The translations under genes and the position numbers were made by a program. From Pseudomonas xionganensis (GTDB lineage Bacteria > Pseudomonadota > Gammaproteobacteria > Pseudomonadales > Pseudomonadaceae): DNA of 64,000 nt. Shown here in pieces: positions 21,070 through 30,105 of this stretch (its first letter is position 1; every line of letters starts with the position of its first letter). The notes below the pieces were generated by a model that saw only the letters and a program-made list of their open reading frames with translations, did not search any database and was not told where the DNA came from. The DNA is taken from the NCBI RefSeq assembly GCF_009763245.1, contig NZ_WKJZ01000001.1, positions 1,640,180 through 1,704,179 on the forward strand. The letters are read 5' to 3'.

Positions 21070-22374
21070 GTGAAACCGGTCAAAGTAGGCATCTGTGGGC
21101 TGGGTACTGTCGGTGGCGGTACGTTGAATGTATTGAAGCGCAATGCCGAGGAAATTACCCGGCGTGCCGGTCGCGGTATTGAAATCGCCCAGATTGCCAT
21201 TCGTTCGCCCAAGCCCCAGTACGACACGACCGGTATTCACCTGACCAGCGATGTCTTTGAACTGGTCAATAACCCCGAGATCGATATCGTTATCGAGTTG
21301 ATCGGTGGCTACACCCTGGCCAAGGATCTGGTCTTGCAGGCCATCGCCAATGGCAAGCATGTGGTTACCGCGAACAAGGCGCTGATCGCCGTGCATGGTA
21401 ACGAGATCTTTGCCCGGGCCCGCGAGAAGGGCGTGATCGTCGCCTTCGAAGCCGCCGTGGCCGGCGGCATTCCGGTGATCAAGGCCATTCGCGAGGGGCT
21501 GGCGGCCAACCGCATCAACTGGCTGGCCGGCATCATCAACGGCACCGGCAACTTTATCCTCAGCGAGATGCGCGAGAAGGGCCGTGCCTTTGACGATGTG
21601 CTGAAAGAGGCTCAGGCCCTGGGCTATGCCGAAGCCGATCCGACCTTCGACGTGGAGGGCATCGATGCGGCGCACAAGCTGACCATTCTCGCGTCCATCG
21701 CCTTTGGTATCCCCCTGCAGTTCGACAAGGCCTACACCGAAGGCATCACCAAGCTGACCACTGCCGACGTCAACTATGCCGAGGCCCTGGGCTACCGCAT
21801 CAAGCACCTGGGCGTGGCGCGCTGCACCGCTTCTGGTATCGAGTTGCGGGTGCATCCGACCCTGATCCCGGCCGATCGCCTGATTGCCAACGTCAATGGC
21901 GTGATGAACGCGGTGATGGTCAATGGTGATGCGGCCGGCTCCACCCTCTATTACGGTGCTGGCGCCGGTATGGAACCGACTGCTTCCTCGGTGGTGGGCG
22001 ATCTGGTGGATGTGGTGCGTGCCCTGACCAGCGATCCGACCAACCGTGTGCCGCACCTGGCCTTCCAGCCGGATTCACTGAGCGATCACCCGATTCTGCC
22101 GATCGAGCAGTGTGAAAGCGCTTACTACCTGCGCATCCAGGCCAAGGATCACCCGGGCGTACTGGCCCAGGTGGCGAGCATCCTCTCCGAGCGCGGCATC
22201 AATATCGAGTCGATCATGCAGAAGGAAGTCGAGGAGCATGATGGCCTGGTGCCGATGATCCTGGTCACTCATCGCGTCACCGAGCAGCACATGAACGATG
22301 CCATTGCTGCCCTGGAGGCCCTGGATGGTGTGGCCGCGCCAGTGGTGCGTATCCGCGTGGAACAGCTCGCTTAA
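21070..22374 (+). CDS. hom: Homoserine dehydrogenase
   Basis: Reduces aspartate semialdehyde to homoserine, the branch point to threonine and methionine. The 434-residue protein has the N-terminal Rossmann motif GLGTVGGGTL, the catalytic central region (AGIINGTGNFILSEM, split as AGIINGTG and NFILSEM), and a C-terminal ACT domain (ILSERGINIESIMQKE) for threonine feedback. It is not fused to aspartokinase. The start is GTG with GGGAG upstream. It forms an operon with thrC. Confidence 0.96.
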   Translation: MKPVKVGICGLGTVGGGTLNVLKRNAEEITRRAGRGIEIAQIAIRSPKPQYDTTGIHLTSDVFELVNNPEIDIVIELIGGYTLAKDLVLQAIANGKHVVTANKALIAVHGNEIFARAREKGVIVAFEAAVAGGIPVIKAIREGLAANRINWLAGIINGTGNFILSEMREKGRAFDDVLKEAQALGYAEADPTFDVEGIDAAHKLTILASIAFGIPLQFDKAYTEGITKLTTADVNYAEALGYRIKHLGVARCTASGIELRVHPTLIPADRLIANVNGVMNAVMVNGDAAGSTLYYGAGAGMEPTASSVVGDLVDVVRALTSDPTNRVPHLAFQPDSLSDHPILPIEQCESAYYLRIQAKDHPGVLAQVASILSERGINIESIMQKEVEEHDGLVPMILVTHRVTEQHMNDAIAALEALDGVAAPVVRIRVEQLA

Positions 22375-22439
22375 GACGCCAGGTCGGGTGGTAAGCCCGG
22401 CCTGCAGTGCTTTTATCGGTTTTTAAAGGGTTTTCAACA

Positions 22440-23849
22440 ATGCGCTATATCAGTACCCGTGGCCAGGCACCGGCCCTGAACTTCGAAGATGTGCTGCTGG
22501 CCGGCCTGGCCAGTGATGGCGGCCTCTATGTGCCGGAGAATCTGCCGCGTTTTACCGTTGAGGAAATCGCCTCCTGGGCCGGCCTGCCGTACCACGAACT
22601 GGCCTTCCGGGTGATGCGTCCCTTTGTCACCGGCAGCATCAGTGACGCGGACTTCAAGCGAATTCTTGAGGAAACCTACGGTGTGTTCGCCCATAACGCC
22701 GTGGCGCCGCTGCGCCAGCTGAACGGCAATGAGTGGGTGCTGGAGCTGTTCCACGGCCCGACCCTGGCCTTCAAGGATTTCGCCCTGCAGCTGCTCGGTC
22801 GTCTGCTCGACCATGTGCTGAGCAAGCGGGGCGAGCGCGTGGTGATCATGGGGGCCACCAGCGGCGACACCGGCTCGGCGGCCATCGAGGGCTGCAAGGC
22901 CTGCGAACACGTCGACATCTTCATCATGCACCCGCACAACCGGGTGTCCGAGGTGCAGCGCCGGCAGATGACCACCATCCTCGGCGACAACATCCACAAC
23001 ATCGCCATCGAAGGCAACTTCGATGACTGCCAGGAGATGGTCAAGGCCAGCTTCGCCGACCAGGGCTTCCTCAAGGGCACCCGTCTGGTGGCGGTCAACT
23101 CGATCAACTGGGCGCGGATCATGGCCCAGATCGTCTACTACTTCCATGCCGCACTGCAGCTGGGTGGCCCGGCCCGTTCCGTTGCCTTCTCGGTGCCCAC
23201 CGGCAACTTCGGTGACATTTTCGCCGGGTATCTCGCGCGCAATATGGGCCTGCCGATCAGCCAGCTGATCGTCGCGACCAACCGCAACGACATCCTGCAC
23301 CGCTTTATGTCCGGCAACCGCTACGACAAGGACACCCTGCACCCGACCCTGTCGCCGTCCATGGACATCATGGTCTCGTCCAACTTCGAGCGCCTGCTGT
23401 TCGACCTGCACGGGCGCAATGGCGCTGAAGTGGCGCGCCTGATGGATGGCTTCAAGGCCAGCGGCAAGCTGGCGGTGGAGGATGATCGCTGGACCGAGGC
23501 GCGCCGCCTGTTCGACTCCCTGGCGGTGGACGATGCGCAGACCTGCGCCACCATCGCCGAGGTTCACGCCGAATGTGGCGAGTTGCTCGACCCGCACACT
23601 GCCATCGGTGTGCGTGCGGCCCGCGAGTGCCGCCGCAGCCTGGCCACACCCATGGTGGTGCTGGGCACCGCGCACCCGGTCAAGTTTCCGGAAGCGGTGG
23701 AAAAGGCCGGTATCGGTGCGGCTCCGGCATTGCCGCCGCATCTGGCCGATCTGTTCGAGCGCGCCGAGCGTTGCACGGTGCTGGCCAATGACCTGAAAAC
23801 CGTGCAGGGCTTCGTCGCTCAACATGGTAATCGTGGCAAGCCACTGTAA
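22440..23849 (+). CDS. thrC: Threonine synthase
   Basis: Converts O-phosphohomoserine to threonine with PLP. The 469-residue protein has the N-terminal MRYISTRGQAP, the PLP-lysine motif in LAFKDFALQ and the phosphate-binding GATSGDTGSAA. The ATG at 22440 is preferred over an in-frame upstream start because MRYISTRG is the conserved N terminus. It is 65 bases downstream of hom and ends in a clear terminator. Confidence 0.96.
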   Translation: MRYISTRGQAPALNFEDVLLAGLASDGGLYVPENLPRFTVEEIASWAGLPYHELAFRVMRPFVTGSISDADFKRILEETYGVFAHNAVAPLRQLNGNEWVLELFHGPTLAFKDFALQLLGRLLDHVLSKRGERVVIMGATSGDTGSAAIEGCKACEHVDIFIMHPHNRVSEVQRRQMTTILGDNIHNIAIEGNFDDCQEMVKASFADQGFLKGTRLVAVNSINWARIMAQIVYYFHAALQLGGPARSVAFSVPTGNFGDIFAGYLARNMGLPISQLIVATNRNDILHRFMSGNRYDKDTLHPTLSPSMDIMVSSNFERLLFDLHGRNGAEVARLMDGFKASGKLAVEDDRWTEARRLFDSLAVDDAQTCATIAEVHAECGELLDPHTAIGVRAARECRRSLATPMVVLGTAHPVKFPEAVEKAGIGAAPALPPHLADLFERAERCTVLANDLKTVQGFVAQHGNRGKPL

Positions 23850-23861
23850 CTGGCGCGTAAT

Positions 23862-23891
23862 AAAAACCGGCTCCGATGGCCGGTTTTTTTT
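23862..23891 (+). terminator. Terminator after thrC
   Basis: AAACCGGC and GCCGGTTT arms surround a seven-base loop and run into eight T residues, 12 bases after the thrC stop. Confidence 0.85.
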
Positions 23892-24039
23892 GCCTGGCTG
23901 CAGGGCGGCTAAGCTATAACGGCCTTGCGCAAACAGGGTGTCGGATGCTGGTGATGCGCTTGGGTCGAGTGCCTGTGGCCAGGGCGAGGGCGCAAGCATG
24001 CGGATCGGATGACCGTGGACTGATGTTGAGGGTGTGCTG

Positions 24040-24774
24040 ATGCAAGGGTTTGTCAGGGCCTTACTGCTGTACTGCGTGGTCTGCATCTGGGCGAACGCCC
24101 AGGCGGCAACCTTTGAAGTCGGGTTCTATGACTATCCGCCGATGATGATCGAGGACGGTCGGCAGGGCATTTATCAGGATATCTTCGACGAATTGGCCAA
24201 GCTCACCGGTGATCAGTTCAATATCCAGTACTACCCCTACCCGCGCATAGGCCTGCTGTTCAATGCCGAGAAACTTGACATAGAGCCGGGTGTTTATCCG
24301 GGCTGGGTACACAATCAGCCGGTTCCCGGGGTGTTCTCTGTACCTTTTGGCAAGGTAGTCGATGTCATGGTCTTTGCGCCGGGCAAACGCTTTCCGGTCA
24401 AGGGCCCCGAGGATCTGCGCGGCAAGTCGGTGGGGCTGGTACGAGGTTATGCCTATCCGGATCTACTGCCCTTGATCAAGGCGGGGCAGATTGATCGGCG
24501 CAATGCGCTGAACGAGGCGCAGTTGCTGGAGATGCTGGCCAGAATGCGTTTTGATCAGGTCGTGATCAATAAGGCCGTTGTGCAGTACAGCGTGCTGCAG
24601 ATACCGGAATACCGTGATCTGGAAATAGGCGATGTGATGAGTGCGTTCGATGTCAGCATGCGTGTGCAGCCGCGGCATGAGGCGTGGCTGGAGAAGCTGG
24701 ACGCCGCCTTGCTGGTGCTCAAGAAGCAGGGTGTTATCGAGCGGATCTACGCCAAATACGGTGTCTATCTCTAG
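24040..24774 (+). CDS. Periplasmic solute-binding protein, SBP family 3, orphan
   Basis: A 244-residue protein with a signal peptide (LLLYCVVCIWANAQA) and the family 3 fold: FEVGFYDYPPMMIE at the start and RGKSVGLVRGYAYPD at the hinge. Family members bind amino acids or related polar solutes for ABC importers, but no permease or ATPase gene is adjacent. The ATG at 24040 follows GAGG; a GTG at 24034 is in frame. The stop overlaps the stop of the convergent CoA-transferase gene. Confidence 0.82.
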   Translation: MQGFVRALLLYCVVCIWANAQAATFEVGFYDYPPMMIEDGRQGIYQDIFDELAKLTGDQFNIQYYPYPRIGLLFNAEKLDIEPGVYPGWVHNQPVPGVFSVPFGKVVDVMVFAPGKRFPVKGPEDLRGKSVGLVRGYAYPDLLPLIKAGQIDRRNALNEAQLLEMLARMRFDQVVINKAVVQYSVLQIPEYRDLEIGDVMSAFDVSMRVQPRHEAWLEKLDAALLVLKKQGVIERIYAKYGVYL

Positions 24775-25970
24775 AGGGTGCCGGCCTGGCGCAAGGCCTG
24801 TATCTGTTCGGCGCTATAGCCCAGAGCCTGCAGAACCTCGTCATTGTGCTCGCCCAGCCGGGGGCCTACCCAGTCCACACCACCCGGGGTCTCGGACAGC
24901 TTGGGCACGATGCCGGGCATCTTGAAGGGTTTGCCATCCGGCAGACTGGCCGAGAGCAGCATCTCCCGGGCCAGAAACTGCGGATCCGTGAACATGTCTT
25001 CGGCGGAGTAGATGCGACTGGCCGGCACCTCGGCCTGCTGCAGGGTCTTGAGAACCTGCTCCAGGCTGTGGGCGCCGACCCAGCGGTCGATCACCCCATA
25101 GAGTTCGTCACGCCTGGCATCGCGGCCATCGTTGCTGGCCAGGTCTGCGGCGTTGGCCAGGTCTTCACGCTCGATGGCCTGCATAAAGCGCTTGAAGATG
25201 GCATCACCGTTGGCGCCGATCTGAATGTGTTTGCCATCGGCCGTGGTGTGGATGGAGGAGGGCGTGATGCCCGGCATGATATTGCCGCTGCGCTCGCGGA
25301 TAAAACCGAATACATCGAACTCCGGCACCATGGATTCCATCATGGCGAAAATGGCCTCATACAGCGCCACGTCCACCACCTGGCCGCTGCCGCCGTTGAC
25401 TTCGCGCTGGCGCAGGGCCATCAGCGCGCCGATCACCCCCCACAGGGCGGCAATGGAGTCGCCGATGCTGATGCCGGTGCGTACCGGCGGCCTGTCCTCG
25501 AAACCGGTGATATAGCGCAACCCTCCCATGGACTCGCCCACCGCGCCGAAGCCCGGCTGATCCTTCATCGGCCCGCTCTGACCAAAGCCCGACAGGCGCA
25601 CCATGACCAGCTTGGGGTTGAGCGTATGCAGCACGTCCCAGCCCAGGCCGAGCTTCTCCAGCACCCCGGGGCGGAAATTCTCGATCAGGATGTCCGCCTC
25701 GGCCAGCAGCTGCTTCAGCACCTCGCGCCCGGCTTCATGCTTGAGATTGAGGGTGATCGAGCGTTTGTTGCGCGCCTGCACAAACCACCACAACGAGGTG
25801 CCCTCATACAGCTTGCGCCATTTGCGCAGTGGGTCGCCGCCGTCGGGTGATTCCACCTTGATCACCTCGGCGCCAAATTCGGCACAGATGCGTGAGGCAA
25901 ACGGCCCGGCGATCAGGGTGCCGAGTTCGATGACTTTGAGGCCGGCGAGGGGCTTGCTAGGGGGGATCAT
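24771..25970 (-). CDS. CaiB/BaiF family (class III) CoA-transferase
   Basis: Moves CoA between carboxylic acids. The 399-residue protein has the class III pattern: VIELGTLIAGPFASRICAEFGA (in pieces), ENFRPGVLEKLGLG and RLSGFGQSGP. An Asp at 171 in GISIGDS aligns with the catalytic Asp 169 of formyl-CoA transferase. Substrates cannot be assigned, because family members act on formyl, carnitine, succinyl and other CoAs, and the neighbours give no pathway. It is the only gene in its orientation here. Confidence 0.9.
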   Translation of the reverse strand: MIPPSKPLAGLKVIELGTLIAGPFASRICAEFGAEVIKVESPDGGDPLRKWRKLYEGTSLWWFVQARNKRSITLNLKHEAGREVLKQLLAEADILIENFRPGVLEKLGLGWDVLHTLNPKLVMVRLSGFGQSGPMKDQPGFGAVGESMGGLRYITGFEDRPPVRTGISIGDSIAALWGVIGALMALRQREVNGGSGQVVDVALYEAIFAMMESMVPEFDVFGFIRERSGNIMPGITPSSIHTTADGKHIQIGANGDAIFKRFMQAIEREDLANAADLASNDGRDARRDELYGVIDRWVGAHSLEQVLKTLQQAEVPASRIYSAEDMFTDPQFLAREMLLSASLPDGKPFKMPGIVPKLSETPGGVDWVGPRLGEHNDEVLQALGYSAEQIQALRQAGTL

Positions 25971-26157
25971 GGAGGCTCCTGGGTGACAGCGGCTGGCGTA
26001 GCCTATTGCATTGTGGCGGGGGAGGCTATGGACCTGCTGTCTCCTGTTGACGAGATAAATACGCGGCCATTGATCCTGCGCTTGTGCCGGCCGCCTCTTG
26101 CTGCGAGTTTGAGAGGCTGCAGGCGCTTTACGCCGGCTGCGGTTGGGTGGTGCTGAC

Positions 26158-26185
26158 TTGACGTATGCGCTCAGCCTGCTTTAAC
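26158..26185 (+). promoter_or_regulatory. Candidate promoter of the GH13 gene
   Basis: TTGACG (26158-26163), a 16-base spacer and TTTAAC (26180-26185) lie 30 bases before the start codon. The -10 match is only partial. Confidence 0.3.
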
Positions 26186-26214
26186 GGATGCTAGGCGCCG
26201 AAGGAGGAAGACGC

Positions 26215-27657
26215 ATGGGGCTGCGTAATGCCGTTCAGCTGATCACCTATCCGGATCGCTTCGGCGGCAACCTGGCCGAACTGTATAGCTTGCTGGATCG
26301 TCACCTGGCCGATGCCGTCGGCGGGGTGCATATCCTGCCGTTGTACCCATCCAATGCCGATGCCGGCTTTTCGCCGCTGACCCATATGCAGGTGGACCCG
26401 CGTTACGGCGACTGGGCCGATGTCGAGCGCATTTCCGCGCGCTTCGACCTCTGTGTCGATCTGATCATCAGTCACATTGCCGATGAGTCGCCGCAGTTTC
26501 TCGACTTTATCGCCCGGGGGCAGGCGTCACCCTTTGCCGAGCTGTTCGTGCAGGTCGACAAGCTGGGTGAGATCAGCCTGGAAGATCTGGCCAAGATCCA
26601 TATCCGCAAGGAGAAGGAGCCCTTTCGCGCGGTGCAGCTGGCTGACGGCAGCCAGTGTCGGGTCTGGTGTACCTTCACCGAGCGGCAGATTGATCTGAAC
26701 TATGAGTCCGCGCAAACATACCGGCTGATGGAGGAGTACATGGCCTTCCTCGCCGCCCGCGGGGTCAGGCTGTTCCGCCTGGATGCGTTTGGCTATACCA
26801 CCAAGCGCATTGGCAGCAGTTGCTTTCTGGTCGAGCCGGATGTCTACCGGATCCTCGAATGGTTTCGCGATACCGGGGCCAAATATGGCGCCGCGATGCT
26901 GCCTGAGGTGCACGACCATATCAGCTATCAGTACGCCATCTCGCGGCGCGCTATGCATCCCTATGCCTTCGCCTTGCCGCCTTTGGTGCTGTACAGCTTC
27001 CTGGCCGGCAACAGCCGCTACCTCAAGCAGTGGCTGCGCATGTGCCCACGCAACCAGATGACCGTGCTCGATACCCACGACGGCATCTGCATTCCCGATG
27101 TTGAAGGGCTGTTGCCGGAGGCGGAGATCCGCTATCTGGTCGATGAGGTGTCGGTGCGCAGTGCCGATCCGATCATGCGTCGTTCGGCGGTCAATGTGCA
27201 TAGCGTGGGGGCCATCTATCAGCTGACCTGCACGTTTTATGAAGCGCTGATGCGCAACGATGAAGCTTATATCGCGGCCAGGGCCATCCAGTTCTTCACG
27301 CCCGGTATTCCCCAGGTCTATTACGTCGGCCTGTTGGCCGGCTGCAACGATTTCCAGCTGGCCGAGGCAAGCGGTGAGGTGCGCGATATCAATCGTCATC
27401 GCTACAGCCTGGATGAGGCTGAGCAGGCGCTGCAGCAACCGCTGGTCCAGCGTCTGCTGGCACTGATGCGCTTTCGCAACCAGCATCCGGCGTTCGCCGG
27501 GCGCTTCGAGCTGATCCAGTCCAGCGACAGCAGCCTGGCCATGGCCTGGCGCCACGGCCAGCACTATTGCCGGCTGCAGGTGGAGCTCAGTACCAGCCAG
27601 GCCATCATTCACTATTGCGACCCGGATGACGGGAGTGAACGGCAACTGCGCTGCTGA
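26215..27657 (+). CDS. Sucrose-phosphorylase-type glycoside hydrolase (GH13, subfamily 18-like)
   Basis: A 480-residue enzyme expected to phosphorolyse sucrose or a related glucoside to glucose 1-phosphate. The N terminus VQLITYPDRFGG, the nucleophile Asp 190 in FRLDAFGY, acid/base Glu 231 in LPEVHDH, DTHDG near 286-290 and INRHRY all match sucrose phosphorylases. The loop after about residue 120 differs from the bifidobacterial enzyme I recall, so specificity (sucrose, glucosylglycerol or glucosylglycerate) is open. The ATG at 26215 has AAGGAGGA upstream. No sugar transporter or regulator is adjacent. Confidence 0.85.
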   Translation: MGLRNAVQLITYPDRFGGNLAELYSLLDRHLADAVGGVHILPLYPSNADAGFSPLTHMQVDPRYGDWADVERISARFDLCVDLIISHIADESPQFLDFIARGQASPFAELFVQVDKLGEISLEDLAKIHIRKEKEPFRAVQLADGSQCRVWCTFTERQIDLNYESAQTYRLMEEYMAFLAARGVRLFRLDAFGYTTKRIGSSCFLVEPDVYRILEWFRDTGAKYGAAMLPEVHDHISYQYAISRRAMHPYAFALPPLVLYSFLAGNSRYLKQWLRMCPRNQMTVLDTHDGICIPDVEGLLPEAEIRYLVDEVSVRSADPIMRRSAVNVHSVGAIYQLTCTFYEALMRNDEAYIAARAIQFFTPGIPQVYYVGLLAGCNDFQLAEASGEVRDINRHRYSLDEAEQALQQPLVQRLLALMRFRNQHPAFAGRFELIQSSDSSLAMAWRHGQHYCRLQVELSTSQAIIHYCDPDDGSERQLRC

Positions 27658-27725
27658 CTGCAGGCCCGGCAACTCGCATTTCGGGTTAGACTTGGCGACT
27701 TTCCGATCAGCCAAGAAGCCCCTCC

Positions 27726-28265
27726 ATGGCCCTGCCGTCGACCACCTACAAAATCGAACTGAACCTCACCGACATGGACCGCAGTGTCTACGAGAGCCTG
27801 CGTTTCACCGTGGCCCGCCACCCTTCTGAGACCGAGGAGCGCCTGGCCGCGCGGCTGGTTGCCTATGCCCTGTTCTACCACGAGCAGCTGGCCTTCGGCC
27901 GGGGCCTGTCGGATGTGGATGAGCCGGCGCTGTGGGAGAAGAGCCTGGATGGCCGCGTGCTGCACTGGATCGAGGTGGGCCAGCCGGACAGCGAGCGCAT
28001 CACCTGGTGCTCGCGGCGTACCGAGAAGTTCAGTCTGGTGGCTTATGGCAACCTGCGCGTCTGGCAGACCAAGGAGCTGGATCCGGTACGCAGCCTGAAG
28101 AACATCAATGTGGTGGCCCTGGATCAGGAGGCCCTGGCCGCCCTGGCCCTGGATATGCCGCGTTCGCTGAACTGGAGCGTGATGATCAGTGATGGCGAGC
28201 TGTTCGTCACCGATGAGCGTGGCCAGCATGAGTTGCCGATCGAGTGGTTGATCGGCGAGCGCTGA
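27726..28265 (+). CDS. yaeQ: YaeQ family protein
   Basis: A 179-residue protein with the YaeQ landmarks: FTVARHPSETEERLAARLVAYALFYHEQL (in pieces), GLSDVDEPALW and HWIEVGQPD. YaeQ has a PD-(D/E)XK nuclease-like fold, but its role is unresolved; early reports linked it to transcription elongation defects. It precedes recJ, an arrangement also found in P. aeruginosa. Confidence 0.93.
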   Translation: MALPSTTYKIELNLTDMDRSVYESLRFTVARHPSETEERLAARLVAYALFYHEQLAFGRGLSDVDEPALWEKSLDGRVLHWIEVGQPDSERITWCSRRTEKFSLVAYGNLRVWQTKELDPVRSLKNINVVALDQEALAALALDMPRSLNWSVMISDGELFVTDERGQHELPIEWLIGER

Positions 28266-28280
28266 GCCGATGGGATCAGT

Positions 28281-28351
28281 CGGGTGGACAACGCTTTTTT
28301 CGTCCCCCTGCGCCCGCGCACCTGGTGGACGGATGAAGCGTCGTCCACCCT
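28281..28351. repeat. Palindromic GGGTGGA-type repeat, complete copy
   Basis: The outer arms are CGGGTGGACAACGCTT and AAGCGTCGTCCACCC, with inner GTGGACGGATG/CGTCCCC segments. It lies between yaeQ and recJ and is related to the copies at 809-838 and 40276-40350. Confidence 0.7.
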
Positions 28352-28385
28352 ACGAATCTACACCTGATAAAGCGACATCCTGCCC

Positions 28386-30098
28386 ATGCGTATCGAGTCC
28401 CGTCCGCTGCCCCAAAACCTGCCTGACCTGGGCAATCTGCCGCCTCTGCTGACCCGTCTGTATGCCGCCCGCGGCGTGCAGTCGGCGGCCGAACTGGACA
28501 AGGGCCTGGCGCGTTTGCTGCCCTATCAGCAGATGAAGGGCATGGAAGCGGCCGTCGAGCTGCTGGTGCAGGGCTTGCAGCAAGGTCAGCGCATGCTGAT
28601 CGTCGGCGACTTCGATGCCGACGGCGCCACCGCCAGCACGGTGGGGGTACTGGGCCTGCGCATGCTCGGCGCCGCCCATGTCGATTACCTGGTGCCCAAT
28701 CGCTTCGAGTATGGCTATGGCCTGACCCCGGAAATCGTCGCGGTGGCGCTGGAGCGTCAGCCCGAGCTGCTGATTACCGTGGACAACGGCATTTCCAGTG
28801 TCGAGGGCGTGGCCGCAGCCAAGGCTGCCGGGCTCAGGGTGCTGGTCACCGATCACCATTTGCCGGGGCCGGAATTGCCGGCGGCCGATGCCATCGTCAA
28901 TCCCAATCAGCCGGGTTGCGAGTTCCCCAGCAAGGCCATGGCCGGGGTCGGGGTGATGTTCTATGTGCTGCTGGCCCTGCGTGCCCGTCTGCGCGAGCTG
29001 GGCTGGTTTGGCCCGCAGCGGGTCGAGCCCAACCTGGCCGAGCTGCTGGATCTGGTGGCGTTGGGCAGTGTGGCGGACGTGGTGCCGCTGGATGCCAACA
29101 ACCGCATCCTGGTCCATCAGGGCCTGGCGCGCATCCGCGCCGGCCGCGCGCGCCCGGGCCTGCGCGCGATTCTCGAAGTGGCCGGACGCGACCATCGGCG
29201 CATCACCTCCACCGATCTGGGTTTTATCCTCGGCCCGCGGCTGAATGCAGCCGGGCGGCTGGACGATATGAGTCTGGGCATCGAATGCCTGCTCTGTGAG
29301 GATGAGGCCCAGGCCCGGGATATGGCGGTGCAGCTCGATCAGCTCAACCAGGATCGCAAGGCCATCGAGCAGGGCATGCAGCGCGAGGCCCTGGCCCAGC
29401 TCAAGGATCTGCCCCTGGAGGACATGCCCTTCGGTCTGTGCCTGTTCGAGGCCGACTGGCACCAGGGGGTGATCGGCATCCTCGCCTCGCGCATGAAGGA
29501 GCGCTATCACCGCCCGACCATCGCCTTTGCCGATGCCGGCGAGGGCGTGTTGAAAGGCTCGGCGCGCTCGGTGCCGGGTTTTCATATCCGCGATGCCCTG
29601 GACGCCGTGGCGGCCCGCCATCCGGGGTTGATCAGCAAGTTCGGCGGGCATGCCATGGCCGCCGGCCTGTCACTGCCGGCGTCCAACTTCGGCGCCTTTG
29701 CCGCCGCCTTCGATGCCGAGGTGCGGCGTCAGCTGGTTGAGGATGATCTGACCGGGCGACTGCTGTCCGATGGCAGCCTGTCGATCGAGGAGTTCCATCT
29801 GCCTTTGGCCAAGGAGCTGCGCAATGCCGGGCCCTGGGGTCAGCATTTTCCCGAGCCGCTGTTCCATGGCGTGTTTCAGCTGGTGCAGCAGCGCATCGTT
29901 GGCGAGCGCCACCTCAAGCTGGTGCTGAAAAGCGAGTGCGGCAGCCTGCAGCTCGATGGCATCGCCTTCAATATCGACCGCGAGCAGTGGCCCAATCCCA
30001 CGGTGCGCTGGGCAGAGCTGGCCTACAAGCTGGATGTCAACGAATACCGTGGGCAGGAAAGCGTGCAGCTGCTGGTGGCGCATATGGCGCCACGCTAG
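28386..30098 (+). CDS. recJ: Single-strand DNA exonuclease RecJ
   Basis: Degrades single-stranded DNA 5' to 3' in RecF-type recombination and mismatch or base-excision repair. The 570-residue protein has DHH-family metal motifs (VGDFDADGATAS, VTDHHLPG, with GSVADVVPL further on), a DHHA1 domain (SKFGGHAMAAGLSL) and a C-terminal OB fold. The length fits RecJ. No strong ribosome site is visible before the ATG. Confidence 0.95.
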   Translation: MRIESRPLPQNLPDLGNLPPLLTRLYAARGVQSAAELDKGLARLLPYQQMKGMEAAVELLVQGLQQGQRMLIVGDFDADGATASTVGVLGLRMLGAAHVDYLVPNRFEYGYGLTPEIVAVALERQPELLITVDNGISSVEGVAAAKAAGLRVLVTDHHLPGPELPAADAIVNPNQPGCEFPSKAMAGVGVMFYVLLALRARLRELGWFGPQRVEPNLAELLDLVALGSVADVVPLDANNRILVHQGLARIRAGRARPGLRAILEVAGRDHRRITSTDLGFILGPRLNAAGRLDDMSLGIECLLCEDEAQARDMAVQLDQLNQDRKAIEQGMQREALAQLKDLPLEDMPFGLCLFEADWHQGVIGILASRMKERYHRPTIAFADAGEGVLKGSARSVPGFHIRDALDAVAARHPGLISKFGGHAMAAGLSLPASNFGAFAAAFDAEVRRQLVEDDLTGRLLSDGSLSIEEFHLPLAKELRNAGPWGQHFPEPLFHGVFQLVQQRIVGERHLKLVLKSECGSLQLDGIAFNIDREQWPNPTVRWAELAYKLDVNEYRGQESVQLLVAHMAPR

Positions 30099-30105
30099 CG
30101 AGCTG

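Noticed and set aside
24771..25970. CoA-transferase with a missing catalytic Asp (PGFG where many relatives have PGFD)
   Set aside because: By counting against formyl-CoA transferase, the catalytic Asp is the one in GDS (residue 171), and it is present.
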